Assembly (NCBI GenBank): GCA_020201485.1
Contig: JAIVGT010000005.1
Coordinates: 1 to 13,262, forward strand
Direction: 5' to 3'
DNA: 13,262 nt
Origin: Halobacteriales archaeon
GTDB taxonomy: Archaea > Thermoplasmatota > SW-10-69-26 > JACQPN01 > JAIVGT01
Part shown: positions 1 through 6,523 of the stretch, piece after piece
Numbering within the stretch: position 1 is the first letter of the stretch
Layout: each line of letters starts with the position of its first letter
Program-made: the position numbers and the translations under genes
Notes under the pieces: model-generated
The model's database searches: none
What the model was told of the DNA's origin: nothing
The model's input: the letters and a program-made list of their open reading frames with translations, nothing else

Positions 1-237
1 AGCAGCGGCGACGACTCCTGCGGCTCCACGGGATTCGGGGCGACGAGCGTGGCTGACGACGCATCGTGCACGGACCATTGCGGAAGCCTGGGCGGCTCGA
101 ACGGCCTCGGCGCGGTCAGCGTCGCGGGCCATGCGCATTGCGGCAACGAACTCAACGTGCACAACCTCGACGGCGCGAGGGGAGCGCAATGCGTCGGCGG
201 CAAGGACGTGGCAGAACAATTGGGCGCGCCGGCGTGA
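1..237 (+). CDS. C-terminal part of a secreted Cys-rich protein (partial)
   Basis: The frame is open from the window edge to a TGA at 235-237, giving 78 residues of a protein whose start lies outside the window. I do not recognise the family. The fragment is rich in Gly, Ser and Ala and has five cysteines (fragment positions 7, 23, 27, 47 and 64), few charged residues and no hydrophobic core, which fits an exported disulfide-bonded domain. Third codon positions are nearly all G or C, as in the confident genes of the window; this is the main reason to accept the frame. A GTG at 49 is in frame, but starting there would break an apparently continuous coding stretch. Two other Cys-rich exported proteins lie at 4494-4769 and 4772-5224, but I see no clear sequence similarity to them. 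The function is unknown. Confidence 0.55.
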   Translation, partial: SSGDDSCGSTGFGATSVADDASCTDHCGSLGGSNGLGAVSVAGHAHCGNELNVHNLDGARGAQCVGGKDVAEQLGAPA

Positions 238-441
238 TCACGGTTCTCCCACCATTCCCGCGCTGCCCGCGATGGGCGTGAGTGTCCGGCGACGCCTGCA
301 GCGGGCTGCTCTGGGGCCTAACGTGCGACGCGCACGGCGCGGACGTGCGCAAGTTGCTCCGCACGGGCAGTGTCCGCAGCTTCCGCGAGGAGGCGGCGGG
401 GGACGTGCTCGTGCGCCCGCTGCGCGCGAGGCCGGAACGCG
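238..441. other. Spacer with no convincing gene
   Basis: This stretch separates the partial Cys-rich gene from the 3' end of the minus-strand gene at 442-741. A plus-strand frame beginning with GTG at 282 has good third-position GC for about 50 codons (start SGDACSGLLWG) and runs to 584. It would overlap the better-supported minus-strand gene by more than 140 bp, its far half is Arg/Pro-rich as expected of a shadow, and only a weak AT element (ACCATTCC, about 251-258) lies before it. It could be a small gene or the remnant of one; I see no family. Confidence 0.3.
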
Positions 442-741
442 CTACGCTGCCTCTTCGTCGATTTTCGGCAGGTCGCCGAGGGCCTCCAGTTCCTTCTCCA
501 ACAGCGCGAGCTCGCCACCCGCGAGCACGCCGCGCGCCGCCTCCGCGACGCGGCACAGCTGGACGAACTTCGCCCGCTCTGTGACGAAGTAGCGCCGGCT
601 GTCGCCAGCCAGCTGGCACTTCAGCTCGTTGATGGTGAGCTTCAGCCTGCGCTCGCGGGCGGTCACGTCCTTGTACGCCACGCCCAGCTTGTCCAGCCTG
701 GCCAGGTCGTCGCTGTCCAGCTGCACCACGCGCGAGGCCAT
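442..741 (-). CDS. Conserved-looking hypothetical protein, 99 aa, charged and helical
   Basis: I chose the ATG at 741 (protein start MASRVVQLDSDD). The open frame continues upstream to 999, but that part runs antisense through the ferredoxin gene and reads as shadow. The 99-residue product is dominated by charged and aliphatic residues with no signal peptide or membrane segment. It contains a basic stretch (ARERRLKLTINELK) and a Leu/Glu-rich C-terminus (ELALLEKELEALG), both likely helices and possibly a short coiled coil. No catalytic motif is visible and I do not recognise the family. It diverges from the ferredoxin, with the two start codons 58 bp apart, and an AT-rich element centred near 771 sits about 30 bp before this start, suggesting a leaderless mRNA. 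It is probably a cytosolic protein of unknown role. Confidence 0.6.
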   Translation of the reverse strand: MASRVVQLDSDDLARLDKLGVAYKDVTARERRLKLTINELKCQLAGDSRRYFVTERAKFVQLCRVAEAARGVLAGGELALLEKELEALGDLPKIDEEAA

Positions 742-765
742 GGTCGGGCATGGAGGGGCCGGGGC

Positions 766-776
766 CATACGCTTTT
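766..776. promoter_or_regulatory. AT-rich element shared by two divergent leaderless genes
   Basis: The element CATACGCTTTT is the only AT-rich run between the divergent starts at 741 (minus) and 800 (plus). Its centre is about 30 bp from the first and 29 bp from the second, close to where an archaeal TATA box would lie for two leaderless transcripts. Use by both genes is inferred. Confidence 0.45.
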
Positions 777-799
777 CCCCGTCCGCTCCATGCGCGGGC

Positions 800-1081
800 G
801 TGTCCTTCCGCGTCCGGCTGGAGCCCGAGGGCCAGACCATCGAGGTCAGCCCGGGCGAGGACGTGCTCGGCGCGGCGCTCCGGCAGGGCATCGCGTTGCC
901 CTCCAGCTGCCTCGAAGGCTCGTGCACGACCTGCACGGGCAAGCTCGTGAGCGGCTCCCTGGAGCAGGACCGCGCCCTGGCGTTGCGCGACGAGGACAAG
1001 GCGCGCGGCTTCGTGCTCCTCTGCGTGGCCCACCCGCGCAGCGACTGCGTCGTCAGGACCCGGTGCGCGGACGAGTTGTAG
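800..1081 (+). CDS. 2Fe-2S ferredoxin (plant/[2Fe-2S] type)
   Basis: This 93-residue protein is a single [2Fe-2S] ferredoxin domain, a small cytosolic electron carrier. The cluster ligands are visible: C37-x4-C42-x2-C45 within SSCLEGSCTTC, and C75 in the LLC motif near the C-terminus. The preceding FRVRLEPEGQTIEVSPGEDVL stretch, spread over residues 3-23, is the usual beta-grasp opening. Two further cysteines (83 and 89) lie beyond the fourth ligand. I chose GTG at 800 because the domain begins immediately there and an AT-rich box lies about 29 bp upstream. An in-frame ATG at 740 would add 20 low-complexity residues and overlap the divergent gene's start. The length suits a stand-alone ferredoxin. 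Its redox partner is not evident from the neighbours; the acyl-CoA dehydrogenase farther along normally uses electron-transfer flavoprotein rather than a ferredoxin. Confidence 0.9.
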   Translation: MSFRVRLEPEGQTIEVSPGEDVLGAALRQGIALPSSCLEGSCTTCTGKLVSGSLEQDRALALRDEDKARGFVLLCVAHPRSDCVVRTRCADEL

Positions 1082-1156
1082 CGCTTCCGAAGGCGCGCGC
1101 TTCACGGGCCGAGCCGGAGCGCGCAGCACTTGTCCCCGCGCTCCGCTGCGCGGCGC

Positions 1157-1279
1157 ATGGGATGCACCGTGGAAGCCAGCTTCCACGCCCGGGGCGACCT
1201 CCTGTTCCGCGAGCAGCGGCTCTGGGTCGCGGGCAAGCTGGCGGCCGAGAGCCTGATGGCCATGGACGCGGCCTCGTAG
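1157..1279 (+). CDS. Small hypothetical ORF, 40 aa
   Basis: ATG at 1157 opens a 40-codon frame ending in TAG at 1277-1279. The product begins MGCTVEASFHARGDLLF and has a mixed, protein-like composition, with third codon positions mostly G or C. An AT-poor but TATA-positioned element, CACTTGTC (1127-1134), is centred 26-27 bp before the ATG, the same geometry seen for the methyltransferase just downstream. I recognise no family. It lies on the same strand as the ferredoxin and methyltransferase, 41 bp before the latter. It may be a real small gene, or chance in GC-rich DNA. Confidence 0.4.
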   Translation: MGCTVEASFHARGDLLFREQRLWVAGKLAAESLMAMDAAS

Positions 1280-1290
1280 CCGGGGCAGGG

Positions 1291-1298
1291 CTTATCGG
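1291..1298 (+). promoter_or_regulatory. TATA-like box of pcm
   Basis: CTTATCGG is the only AT-containing patch before the methyltransferase. It is centred 27 bp before ATG 1321, which predicts transcription starting at or next to the start codon. Confidence 0.5.
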
Positions 1299-1320
1299 CC
1301 CGGCCGGGCCATGGGGACGC

Positions 1321-1965
1321 ATGGACGCCGAGCGCCAGCGCGAGCGCCTGGTCAGCACGCTCCAGGCCGAGGGCGTGCTCCGCTCCGTGCGCGTGGCGCG
1401 CGCCCTGCGCGCCGTTCCGCGGCACCTGTTCGTCGCGGAGCCTGGGCTCGGCTACATCGACCGGCCGGTCGGCATCGGCCAAGGCCAGACCATCAGCGCG
1501 CCGCACATGGTCGCCATCATGGGCGAGGCGCTCGACCTGCGGCCGGGGCAGCGCGTGCTCGAGGTCGGGGCGGGGAGCGGGTACCATGCGGCCGTCGCCG
1601 CGGAGCTGGTGCGGCCGGGCGGCCAGGTCCTCAGCATCGAGCGCTTCCCCGAGCTCGCGGATCGGGCGCGCGCGAACCTGCGGCGCGCGGGCGTGCACGA
1701 GGTCGAGGTCGTGGAGGGCGATGGCGGTGAGGGCTGGCCGGAGGGCGCGCCCTATGACCGCGTCTATCTCACGTGCGCGGCTCCTGATATCCCGCAGCCC
1801 CTGCTCGACCAGCTCGCTCCCGATGGCATCCTGCTCGCCCCCCTCGGCCCGCGCGAGGAGCAGGTGCTGACGCGCGTCCGGCGCGGCCCGCAAGGCTGGG
1901 TGCGCGAGGAGCTGGGGGGATGCGTCTTCGTGCCCCTCGTCGGGCGCTTCGGCTTCTCCGCGTGA
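1321..1965 (+). CDS. pcm: Protein-L-isoaspartate O-methyltransferase
   Basis: The protein (214 aa) is a typical PCMT, which methylates abnormal L-isoaspartyl residues with S-adenosylmethionine so they can return to aspartate; it acts in the cytosol in protein repair. The family signature GIGQGQTISAPHM spans residues 51-63, the SAM-binding motif I VLEVGAGSGY is at 79-88, and a later VYLTCAAPDIP segment matches the family's VTAAAPxIP strand. The opening LVSTLQAEGVL and VPRHLFV segments are also standard. The length is normal for archaeal and bacterial PCMT. ATG 1321 is preferred because the family N-terminus begins there and a TATA-like box sits 27 bp upstream; the open frame extends far upstream but only as antisense shadow. 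The gene ends about 100 bp before the convergent RNase HI gene. I see nothing odd in the catalytic motifs. Confidence 0.95.
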   Translation: MDAERQRERLVSTLQAEGVLRSVRVARALRAVPRHLFVAEPGLGYIDRPVGIGQGQTISAPHMVAIMGEALDLRPGQRVLEVGAGSGYHAAVAAELVRPGGQVLSIERFPELADRARANLRRAGVHEVEVVEGDGGEGWPEGAPYDRVYLTCAAPDIPQPLLDQLAPDGILLAPLGPREEQVLTRVRRGPQGWVREELGGCVFVPLVGRFGFSA

Positions 1966-2067
1966 GCGCATGCGAACTTCTGCGTCGGGAAGCTCTGCGC
2001 CTGGCATCGCGGCCGGCGCGCGCGTGAGCCAGGTGCCGGCGACGCTGGTGGATGGGCAGCTCGTGGC

Positions 2068-2499
2068 CTACCCCGTGCCCGCGCCAGCCCTGCCTTGCAG
2101 GGCGCGCGCCGCCGCATCCGCGCCGAGGTTCGCCTGCGCGTCGGCCTCGTGGTTCTCCGCGCGGGGCACAGGGCGATAGGCGATGGCGGCGAACTGGCGC
2201 GCCAGGCCCTGCGCCTCCGCGTGCAGCGGCACGAGCCATGGCGTGCGCACGCGGTACCGCCCCGCCATCTGGAACAGCACGAGTTCGCTGTCGCCGCGCA
2301 CCTCGAGGTGCGTCACGCCTTGGTCCCGCGCCGCGCGCAGGCCGGCGATGAGGCCGTGGTACTCGGCGACGTTGTTCGTCGCGCGCGGCAAGGGCTCGCT
2401 GACGCGGACCCGCTCGCCCTCGACCAGGAGCACCGCCCCGGCGCCGCCCGGGCCGGGGTTGCCCCGCGACGCGCCGTCGAACCACAGCGTGCCCTTCAT
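2068..2499 (-). CDS. rnhA: Ribonuclease HI
   Basis: This 143-residue protein is a type 1 RNase H, which cleaves the RNA strand of RNA/DNA hybrids with two metal ions. All four carboxylates of the DEDD site are visible: D8 in LWFDGASRGNPGPGG, E46 in TNNVAEYHGL, D70 in VRGDSELV and D120 in NHEADAQAN. It lacks the basic-handle insertion of the E. coli enzyme, as is common in the archaeal/plant-like group. The start ATG at 2499 overlaps the TGA of the upstream amidohydrolase in an ATGA arrangement, so the two are probably cotranscribed and translationally coupled. The last dozen residues are Ala/Gly/Arg-rich and not part of the fold. It converges on the methyltransferase gene. Confidence 0.95.
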   Translation of the reverse strand: MKGTLWFDGASRGNPGPGGAGAVLLVEGERVRVSEPLPRATNNVAEYHGLIAGLRAARDQGVTHLEVRGDSELVLFQMAGRYRVRTPWLVPLHAEAQGLARQFAAIAYRPVPRAENHEADAQANLGADAAARALQGRAGAGTG

Positions 2500-3341
2500 G
2501 CCGGCAGCCCCAGGAGGCGCGTTGCGTTCCCGCCGAGCACGGCGTCGAGCGCCTCCGGCTTCAGCACGTCCTTCAGCCCGTCGAGGATGCGCTCCGGCTG
2601 CACGAAGGGATAGTCGCTGCCGAACAGGACTTTGGTGCGCAGCGGCCCGTTCGCGTGGTCCCACACCACCTTCGGCAGGTAGCGCGGCAGCCAGCCGCTG
2701 ATGTCGAGGTGCACGTTCGGCTTGTGCAGGGCGATGGCCAACAGCTCCTCGTGCCAGGGCCAGCCGGCGTGCGCGGCGATGAGCTGCAGGCTGGGATGGC
2801 GCGCAGCGATGGCGTCGAGCGCGAGCGGCCGGCTCAGGGCCAATTCCATGCCCAGCCCGCCCGGCGCGCCCGCGCCCAGGCCGGTCGTCCCGGTGTGCAC
2901 CAGGAGCAGCATGCCCAGGTCCTCGCACCGCCGCCAGAACCGGGCGCAGCGCGGGTCGTCGAGGGCGAAACCCTGCGCGCTCGGGTGCAGCTTCACGCCG
3001 CGCAGGCCGAGGCGGGCGCAGCGCTCCAGCTCGTCGAGGGCCTTGCCGCGCAGAGGGTCGATGCCGGCGAAGCCGGTGAAGAAGCCGCCGTGCTCCTGGA
3101 CCGCCTGCGCGACCACGTCGTTCGGCACCGGGGGCAAGCCCGTGTTGCGCTCCGCGTCCCACCCGAGCAGCACGGCGTGGCCGATCCCCAAGCCTTCGTA
3201 GTGCCGCACCATGTCCGCCATGCTCGCCGGGACGAGGGGGATGCGAAAGTGCGCCCGCGCCGCCTCCACGTACGCCCCGCCGCTGTCGCGGAGGAACGCC
3301 GGCACGGGCGGGTGCGTGTGCGCGTCCACGATACGGGGCAC
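2496..3341 (-). CDS. Amidohydrolase family protein (ACMSD-like, COG2159/PF04909)
   Basis: This 281-residue protein is a metal-dependent TIM-barrel hydrolase of the amidohydrolase-2 group. The metal-binding pattern is complete: H8-x-H10 in VDAHTHPP, H149 in LLLVHTG, H191 in IAAHAGWPW and D243 in LFGSDYPF; K117 and H119 lie in GVKLHP. Family members decarboxylate or hydrolyse varied substrates (ACMSD, 2-hydroxymuconate-type acids), so the substrate here cannot be named. The start is a GTG at 3339-3341, giving PRIVDAHTH directly at the N-terminus. A weak TATA-like element (CTCTTGAG on the minus strand, 3363-3370) lies about 25 bp upstream. It is the first gene of a two-gene unit with rnhA, whose ATG overlaps its stop. 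A metabolic link to RNase H is not obvious, so the pairing may just be compact packing. Confidence 0.9.
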   Translation of the reverse strand: MPRIVDAHTHPPVPAFLRDSGGAYVEAARAHFRIPLVPASMADMVRHYEGLGIGHAVLLGWDAERNTGLPPVPNDVVAQAVQEHGGFFTGFAGIDPLRGKALDELERCARLGLRGVKLHPSAQGFALDDPRCARFWRRCEDLGMLLLVHTGTTGLGAGAPGGLGMELALSRPLALDAIAARHPSLQLIAAHAGWPWHEELLAIALHKPNVHLDISGWLPRYLPKVVWDHANGPLRTKVLFGSDYPFVQPERILDGLKDVLKPEALDAVLGGNATRLLGLPA

Positions 3342-3541
3342 GCCCGGGCAACGGCCCGCGCGCTCAAGAGGGCATCGCGTCCCCGGGGGGCCGTAGTTTC
3401 GGCCTTTCAGCGAACCCCCCGGCGCAGCCTCATGGCCCGAGCCGACATCCTCCGGCGTCGGGTGGGACCAGGCTGGAATCGTGGCTGCGCGCGCCGGTCC
3501 GGGCGCACTGGGAGAGCCAAGGCTATGAGGCGCGACTGGAG

Positions 3542-3937
3542 GTGCCGCTGCACGGCCGCATCGCGGACGTGCTCGCGGCGCGCGACGACGAGCTCGTGGC
3601 GGTGGAGCTGAAGCTGGAGGACTGGCGCGAGGCCCTGGGCCAGGCCATGCACTACCAGCTCGCCGCGCACCGGAGCTACATCGCCATGCCGCTGCACGGC
3701 GCTGCCCCGCCCCTGCGCGCGCGCTCGCGGCTGGAGCGACAAGGCGTCGGCCTGCTCGCCGTGCATCCCCTGGGCGAGGTGCGCACCTTGGTCGAGGCGA
3801 AGCAGAGCACGCGCCGCCTGCCGTTCCTCACGGAGCACCTGCGCCACGGCGCGTTCCACGGCCCGGAGCCCATCACGCTCGTCCCGCTCGCGGCGGGCTC
3901 AGGGATAAGTAGCGCCACCGCCGTGCCGCACGCATGA
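3542..3937 (+). CDS. PD-(D/E)XK nuclease-like protein, 5' end uncertain
   Basis: The visible core fits the PD-(D/E)XK fold: D9 in GRIADV, then E22-x-K24 in VAVELKLEDW and a following Q34AMHY helix (numbers from GTG 3542). The fold is shared by many nucleases and some inactive relatives, so DNA cleavage is only likely. Coding sense clearly extends upstream in the same frame through at least 3473, where the codons read LESWLRAPVRAHWESQGYEA, a normal first helix and strand for this fold. No ATG, GTG or TTG exists in that frame upstream of 3542. An ATG at 3432, with a TATA-like GGCCTTTCAG about 26 bp before it, is in a different frame and would join by one missing base between 3432 and 3473. GTG 3542 is therefore a default start. 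The stop overlaps the next gene's ATG (ATGA). Confidence 0.7.
   Translation: MPLHGRIADVLAARDDELVAVELKLEDWREALGQAMHYQLAAHRSYIAMPLHGAAPPLRARSRLERQGVGLLAVHPLGEVRTLVEAKQSTRRLPFLTEHLRHGAFHGPEPITLVPLAAGSGISSATAVPHA
3904..3911 (+). promoter_or_regulatory. TATA-like box of the Rid-family gene, inside the preceding gene
   Basis: GATAAGTA is centred about 26 bp before ATG 3934 and is a clear AT patch in very GC-rich surroundings. It lies in the last codons of the nuclease-like gene, so the Rid gene probably has its own leaderless promoter in addition to any read-through. Confidence 0.6.
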
Positions 3938-4422
3938 GCAAGCCCGGCCCGGTCGAGGCGCGCCTGCGCGAGCTCGGCATCGAGCTCCCGGCGAGCCAGC
4001 GCCCCCTGGCGAACTACGTGCCCAGCGTGCGCGTGGGCAAGCTGCTGTTCGTCAGCGGCGTCGGCCCGATGCGCGACGGCAAGCCCATCATGACGGGCGT
4101 GGTCGGCAAGGACGTGAGCATCGAGCAGGCCCAGGAGTGCGCGAAGTGGTGCGCCGTCAACCTGCTCTGCCTGGCGCGGGACGCCGTCGGCCTGGAGCGC
4201 GTCGTGCGCGTGGTCAAGCTCACCGGTTTCGTGAACAGCGCGCCCGGCTTCGGCGACCAGCCCAAGGTCATCAACGGCGCGAGCGACTTCCTCGTCCAGG
4301 TCTTGGGCGACCGCGGCAAGCACGCCCGGGCCGCGGTCGGCGCGCACGGCCTTCCCATGGGCATCCCGGTGGAGATCGAGGCCGTGTTCGAGGTGGACGA
4401 GGGCCCGGGCGGCATCCATTGA
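3934..4422 (+). CDS. Rid (YjgF/YER057c/UK114) family protein
   Basis: The 162-residue protein belongs to the Rid family (COG0251), specifically the longer variety of about 150-160 residues that begins with a conserved ANYVPSVRVGKLLFVSG-type segment. Canonical RidA hydrolyses reactive enamine/imine intermediates made by PLP enzymes, protecting the cell from them. The Arg corresponding to the RidA carboxylate-binding residue is present (R132 in KHARAAVG), followed by the LPMGIPVEIEAVFEV strand. Segments DQPKVINGASDFL and GFVNSAPGFG also match this subfamily. Whether this subgroup has deaminase activity or another role is not settled by sequence. The start is ATG 3934, overlapping the TGA of the nuclease-like gene; a TATA-like box 26 bp upstream indicates a leaderless transcript. 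Confidence 0.92.
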   Translation: MSKPGPVEARLRELGIELPASQRPLANYVPSVRVGKLLFVSGVGPMRDGKPIMTGVVGKDVSIEQAQECAKWCAVNLLCLARDAVGLERVVRVVKLTGFVNSAPGFGDQPKVINGASDFLVQVLGDRGKHARAAVGAHGLPMGIPVEIEAVFEVDEGPGGIH

Positions 4423-4464
4423 GCCGACGTCGCTTTCGGGCGCGCCCAGGCAGCGCAGACAAGC

Positions 4465-4470
4465 CTTACG
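4465..4470 (+). promoter_or_regulatory. TATA-like element of the 4494 gene
   Basis: The patch CTTACG in a GC-rich spacer is centred about 27 bp before ATG 4494, consistent with a leaderless transcript. Confidence 0.35.
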
Positions 4471-4493
4471 CCCCACCGCCGGGGTGCGCGGCC

Positions 4494-4769
4494 ATGCGCG
4501 CGCTGCTCCTCGGCCTCGCCTTGCTCGCCGCCCTCGCCGTCGCCGCTCCCGCCTCGGCCCTCGGCTCCTTGCACAAGTGCGTCGTCACGAACCCGACCAC
4601 GATCTGCTTCGACGTGACCGGCGAGGGCCCGGACCCGGCAGCCCTCGGCCCGGACGTCGTGCCCACCGCGGGATGCACGGACAGCCTGCCCCCGACCGCG
4701 TGCGTCCTCGAGGTGGACGTGAACGGCGACCCCGTCCTCGAGGCCATCATCAGCTTCCACCCGCACTAG
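4494..4769 (+). CDS. Small secreted protein with four cysteines
   Basis: This 91-residue protein has a textbook Sec signal peptide: a basic n-region (MRA), an uninterrupted Leu/Ala core to about residue 18, and a PASALG cleavage region near 20-23. The mature part of about 68 residues is acidic, Pro-rich and contains C29, C38, C61 and C70, enough for two disulfides. No known domain is recognised. I chose ATG 4494 because the signal peptide starts exactly there and a TATA-like CTTACG lies 27 bp upstream. It converges on the 4772-5224 gene, also a signal-peptide Cys-rich protein, with only two bases between the stop codons. It may be an extracellular or envelope protein; function unknown. Confidence 0.7.
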   Translation: MRALLLGLALLAALAVAAPASALGSLHKCVVTNPTTICFDVTGEGPDPAALGPDVVPTAGCTDSLPPTACVLEVDVNGDPVLEAIISFHPH

Positions 4770-4771
4770 GG

Positions 4772-5224
4772 TCAGCCGTGCGTCATGTGGCAGCCGAACA
4801 GCCCGCTGCCGCCCGGCTGGTCCGTGCCCCGGTCGCGGCTCATGCACACCTGCGTGAAGGGTGTGCCGAGGGGCGGCCACAGCCCGTAGCCTTCGCACGT
4901 GGCGGTGATGGTGCTCGTGCCGTTCGCGTACGTGCAGCGGAACACGCGCTCCCCGCCCGACCAGTTGAGGTGGCTCTCGACCGTGCCCTCGTAGGCCAGG
5001 CCGTCCACGCCGTGCCGGAGGCAGCCGCTCAGGCAGTCGTCGTTGATGCCGAACACGCCGAACGCCCCCGCCGTGTTCACGGCCGACGTGCAGGACGTGG
5101 CATCCGGCGCCAGGGCGAAGCACGCCCAGGCGGGCGTCCCCCGAGCGCTGGCCGCCGCCGGGGGAGCGAGCCCCCAAGCGAGCAGCACCAACCCGACCCC
5201 GCATGCGGCGAGCTTCCCGAGCAC
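4772..5224 (-). CDS. Secreted protein with eight conserved-spacing cysteines
   Basis: The frame is open far upstream, but the real gene most plausibly starts at GTG 5222-5224, which gives a signal peptide LGKLAACGVGLVLLAWG followed by an APPAAASA cleavage region near residue 27. The 150-residue precursor then has eight cysteines in the mature part (35, 45, 64, 68, 97, 110, 127, 145), suggesting four disulfides, and two N-glycosylation sequons (N87-W-S, N101-G-T). C8 is within the signal sequence and too early for a lipobox. Aromatic and Gly residues are abundant. No family is recognised. A weak AT patch (CCCTTGTG on the minus strand, 5251-5258) lies about 30 bp upstream. It converges with another secreted Cys-rich gene. 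Likely a stable extracellular domain of unknown partner. Confidence 0.65.
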   Translation of the reverse strand: MLGKLAACGVGLVLLAWGLAPPAAASARGTPAWACFALAPDATSCTSAVNTAGAFGVFGINDDCLSGCLRHGVDGLAYEGTVESHLNWSGGERVFRCTYANGTSTITATCEGYGLWPPLGTPFTQVCMSRDRGTDQPGGSGLFGCHMTHG

Positions 5225-5327
5225 GTTGACCCTCGGCCAGGCTCGCGCCGCACAAGGGAAAAGGGCTGGGGCACACGCCGACGGACGATGGCTCGGGCGC
5301 CCCGGGCCGGGGTTTTCCTGCGCAAGT

Positions 5328-5337
5328 CCTTTAATCC
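5328..5337 (+). promoter_or_regulatory. TATA box of the acyl-CoA dehydrogenase
   Basis: CCTTTAATCC is a clear AT-rich element centred about 33 bp before ATG 5366. Transcription would begin around 5360, leaving only a few untranslated bases. Confidence 0.55.
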
Positions 5338-5365
5338 TGTCCGGCATGGCCGGCCAGGGTCGGAC

Positions 5366-6523
5366 ATGGACTACCGCATCACGCCTGAGCAGGAGATGAT
5401 CCGGCGCACCGCGCGCGAGTTCGTGGAGAAGGAGGTCCGGCCCTTCGTCGAGGAATGGGAGGAGGTCGGCGAGATCCCGGAGCGCGTGGTGAAGCGCATG
5501 GGCGAGCTCGGCCTGCTCGGCGCGCCCATCCCGGAGGAGTACGGGGGCTCGGGCTTGGACGCGCTCACGTACGCCATGATCACCGAGGAGATGGGCCGCG
5601 GCTGCTCCTCCCTGCGCACGACCATCAGCGTGAACACCTCGCTGTGCGGGCTCACCATCCTCCGCCACGGCACCGAGCCGCAGAAGCAGACGTGGCTGCC
5701 GAAGCTGGCGACGGGGGAGAAGCGCGGCGCATGGGCGCTCAGCGAGCCGGAGGCGGGCAGCGACGCCGCCGGGCTGCAGACGACTGCGGTGAAGAAGGGC
5801 AGCTCCTGGGTCCTGAACGGCCGCAAGCTGTGGATCAGCGACGGCGACCGCGCGGACGTCGTGGTCATCTACGCGCGAGACCCGACCATCAACGACCGGC
5901 ACAAGTCCATCGGCTGCTGGCTGGTGGAGAAGGGCACGCCCGGCTTCCGCCCGGGCAGCATCTGGGCGAAGAACAAGCTCGGGCTGCGGGCCAGCAGGAC
6001 CGCCGAGCTCATCCTCGAGGACGTGCACCTGCCCGAGGCGAACCTCATCGCCGCGCCCGGCAAGGGCTGGGACTGCGCCATGGACATCCTCAACGGCGGC
6101 CGGCTGAGCGTGGCCGCGGGCGCGGTGGGCATCGCCCAGGCGGCGCTCGAGGCGAGCATCGAGTACTGCAAGCAGCGCAAGGCGTTCAACCGGCCCATCG
6201 GCCACTTCCAGCTCGTGAAGGAGATGATCGCCGAGATGAGCGTGGATGTCGAGGCGGGACGACAGCTCGTGTACAAGGCGGCCTGGAAGAAGGCCCAGAA
6301 CGAGCCGCACAAGCTCGACGTGAGCATGGCCAAGCTGTTCACGGCGAAGATGGCCATGCGCGTCACGGAGAACGCCGTGCAGATCCACGGCGGCATCGGC
6401 TACACCACCGACGTGCCCGTGGAGCGCTACTTCCGCGACGCGAAGATCTGCGGCATCTACGAGGGCACGAACCAGATCCAGCAGATCATCATCGCCGACC
6501 AGGTGCTGGGGCTGGACGGCTAA
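5366..6523 (+). CDS. Acyl-CoA dehydrogenase
   Basis: This 385-residue flavoprotein matches the full acyl-CoA dehydrogenase family (N-terminal helical, middle beta and C-terminal helical domains), which introduces a 2,3 double bond into acyl-CoA using FAD and passes electrons to ETF. Seen directly: the N-terminal ITPEQEMIRRTAREFVEKEV helix, the FAD/substrate signature AWALSEPEAGSDAAGLQTT at 122-140, the IHGGIGYTTDVPVERYFRDAK region, and YEGTNQIQ with E366 at the position of the catalytic base of short/medium-chain enzymes. Chain-length or branched substrate preference cannot be read with confidence. The length is standard. ATG 5366 starts exactly at the family N-terminus; an upstream open frame is shadow. 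No beta-oxidation or ETF genes are adjacent. Its TAA overlaps the stop of the convergent zinc-ribbon gene. Confidence 0.96.
   Translation: MDYRITPEQEMIRRTAREFVEKEVRPFVEEWEEVGEIPERVVKRMGELGLLGAPIPEEYGGSGLDALTYAMITEEMGRGCSSLRTTISVNTSLCGLTILRHGTEPQKQTWLPKLATGEKRGAWALSEPEAGSDAAGLQTTAVKKGSSWVLNGRKLWISDGDRADVVVIYARDPTINDRHKSIGCWLVEKGTPGFRPGSIWAKNKLGLRASRTAELILEDVHLPEANLIAAPGKGWDCAMDILNGGRLSVAAGAVGIAQAALEASIEYCKQRKAFNRPIGHFQLVKEMIAEMSVDVEAGRQLVYKAAWKKAQNEPHKLDVSMAKLFTAKMAMRVTENAVQIHGGIGYTTDVPVERYFRDAKICGIYEGTNQIQQIIIADQVLGLDG

Noticed and set aside
370..1320. Long plus-strand open frame continuous with the methyltransferase
   Set aside because: The sequence before 1321 is Arg/Pro/Ala-rich, runs across the ferredoxin and the 99-aa gene in other frames, and has no family resemblance; the known protein family begins at ATG 1321.
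1102..2007. Long minus-strand open frame opposite pcm
   Set aside because: It is antisense to a well-recognised gene and has the Arg/Ala/Asp-rich composition of a GC-rich shadow frame.
1970..2179. Plus-strand 69-aa ORF after pcm
   Set aside because: Its first 40 codons look acceptable, but it has no promoter-like patch and runs into the antisense of RNase HI; no family is visible.
2655..3611. 318-aa plus-strand frame opposite the amidohydrolase
   Set aside because: It is a mirror of the amidohydrolase coding strand, rich in Arg, Ala and Val; only its ATG at 3432 is of interest for the nuclease start.
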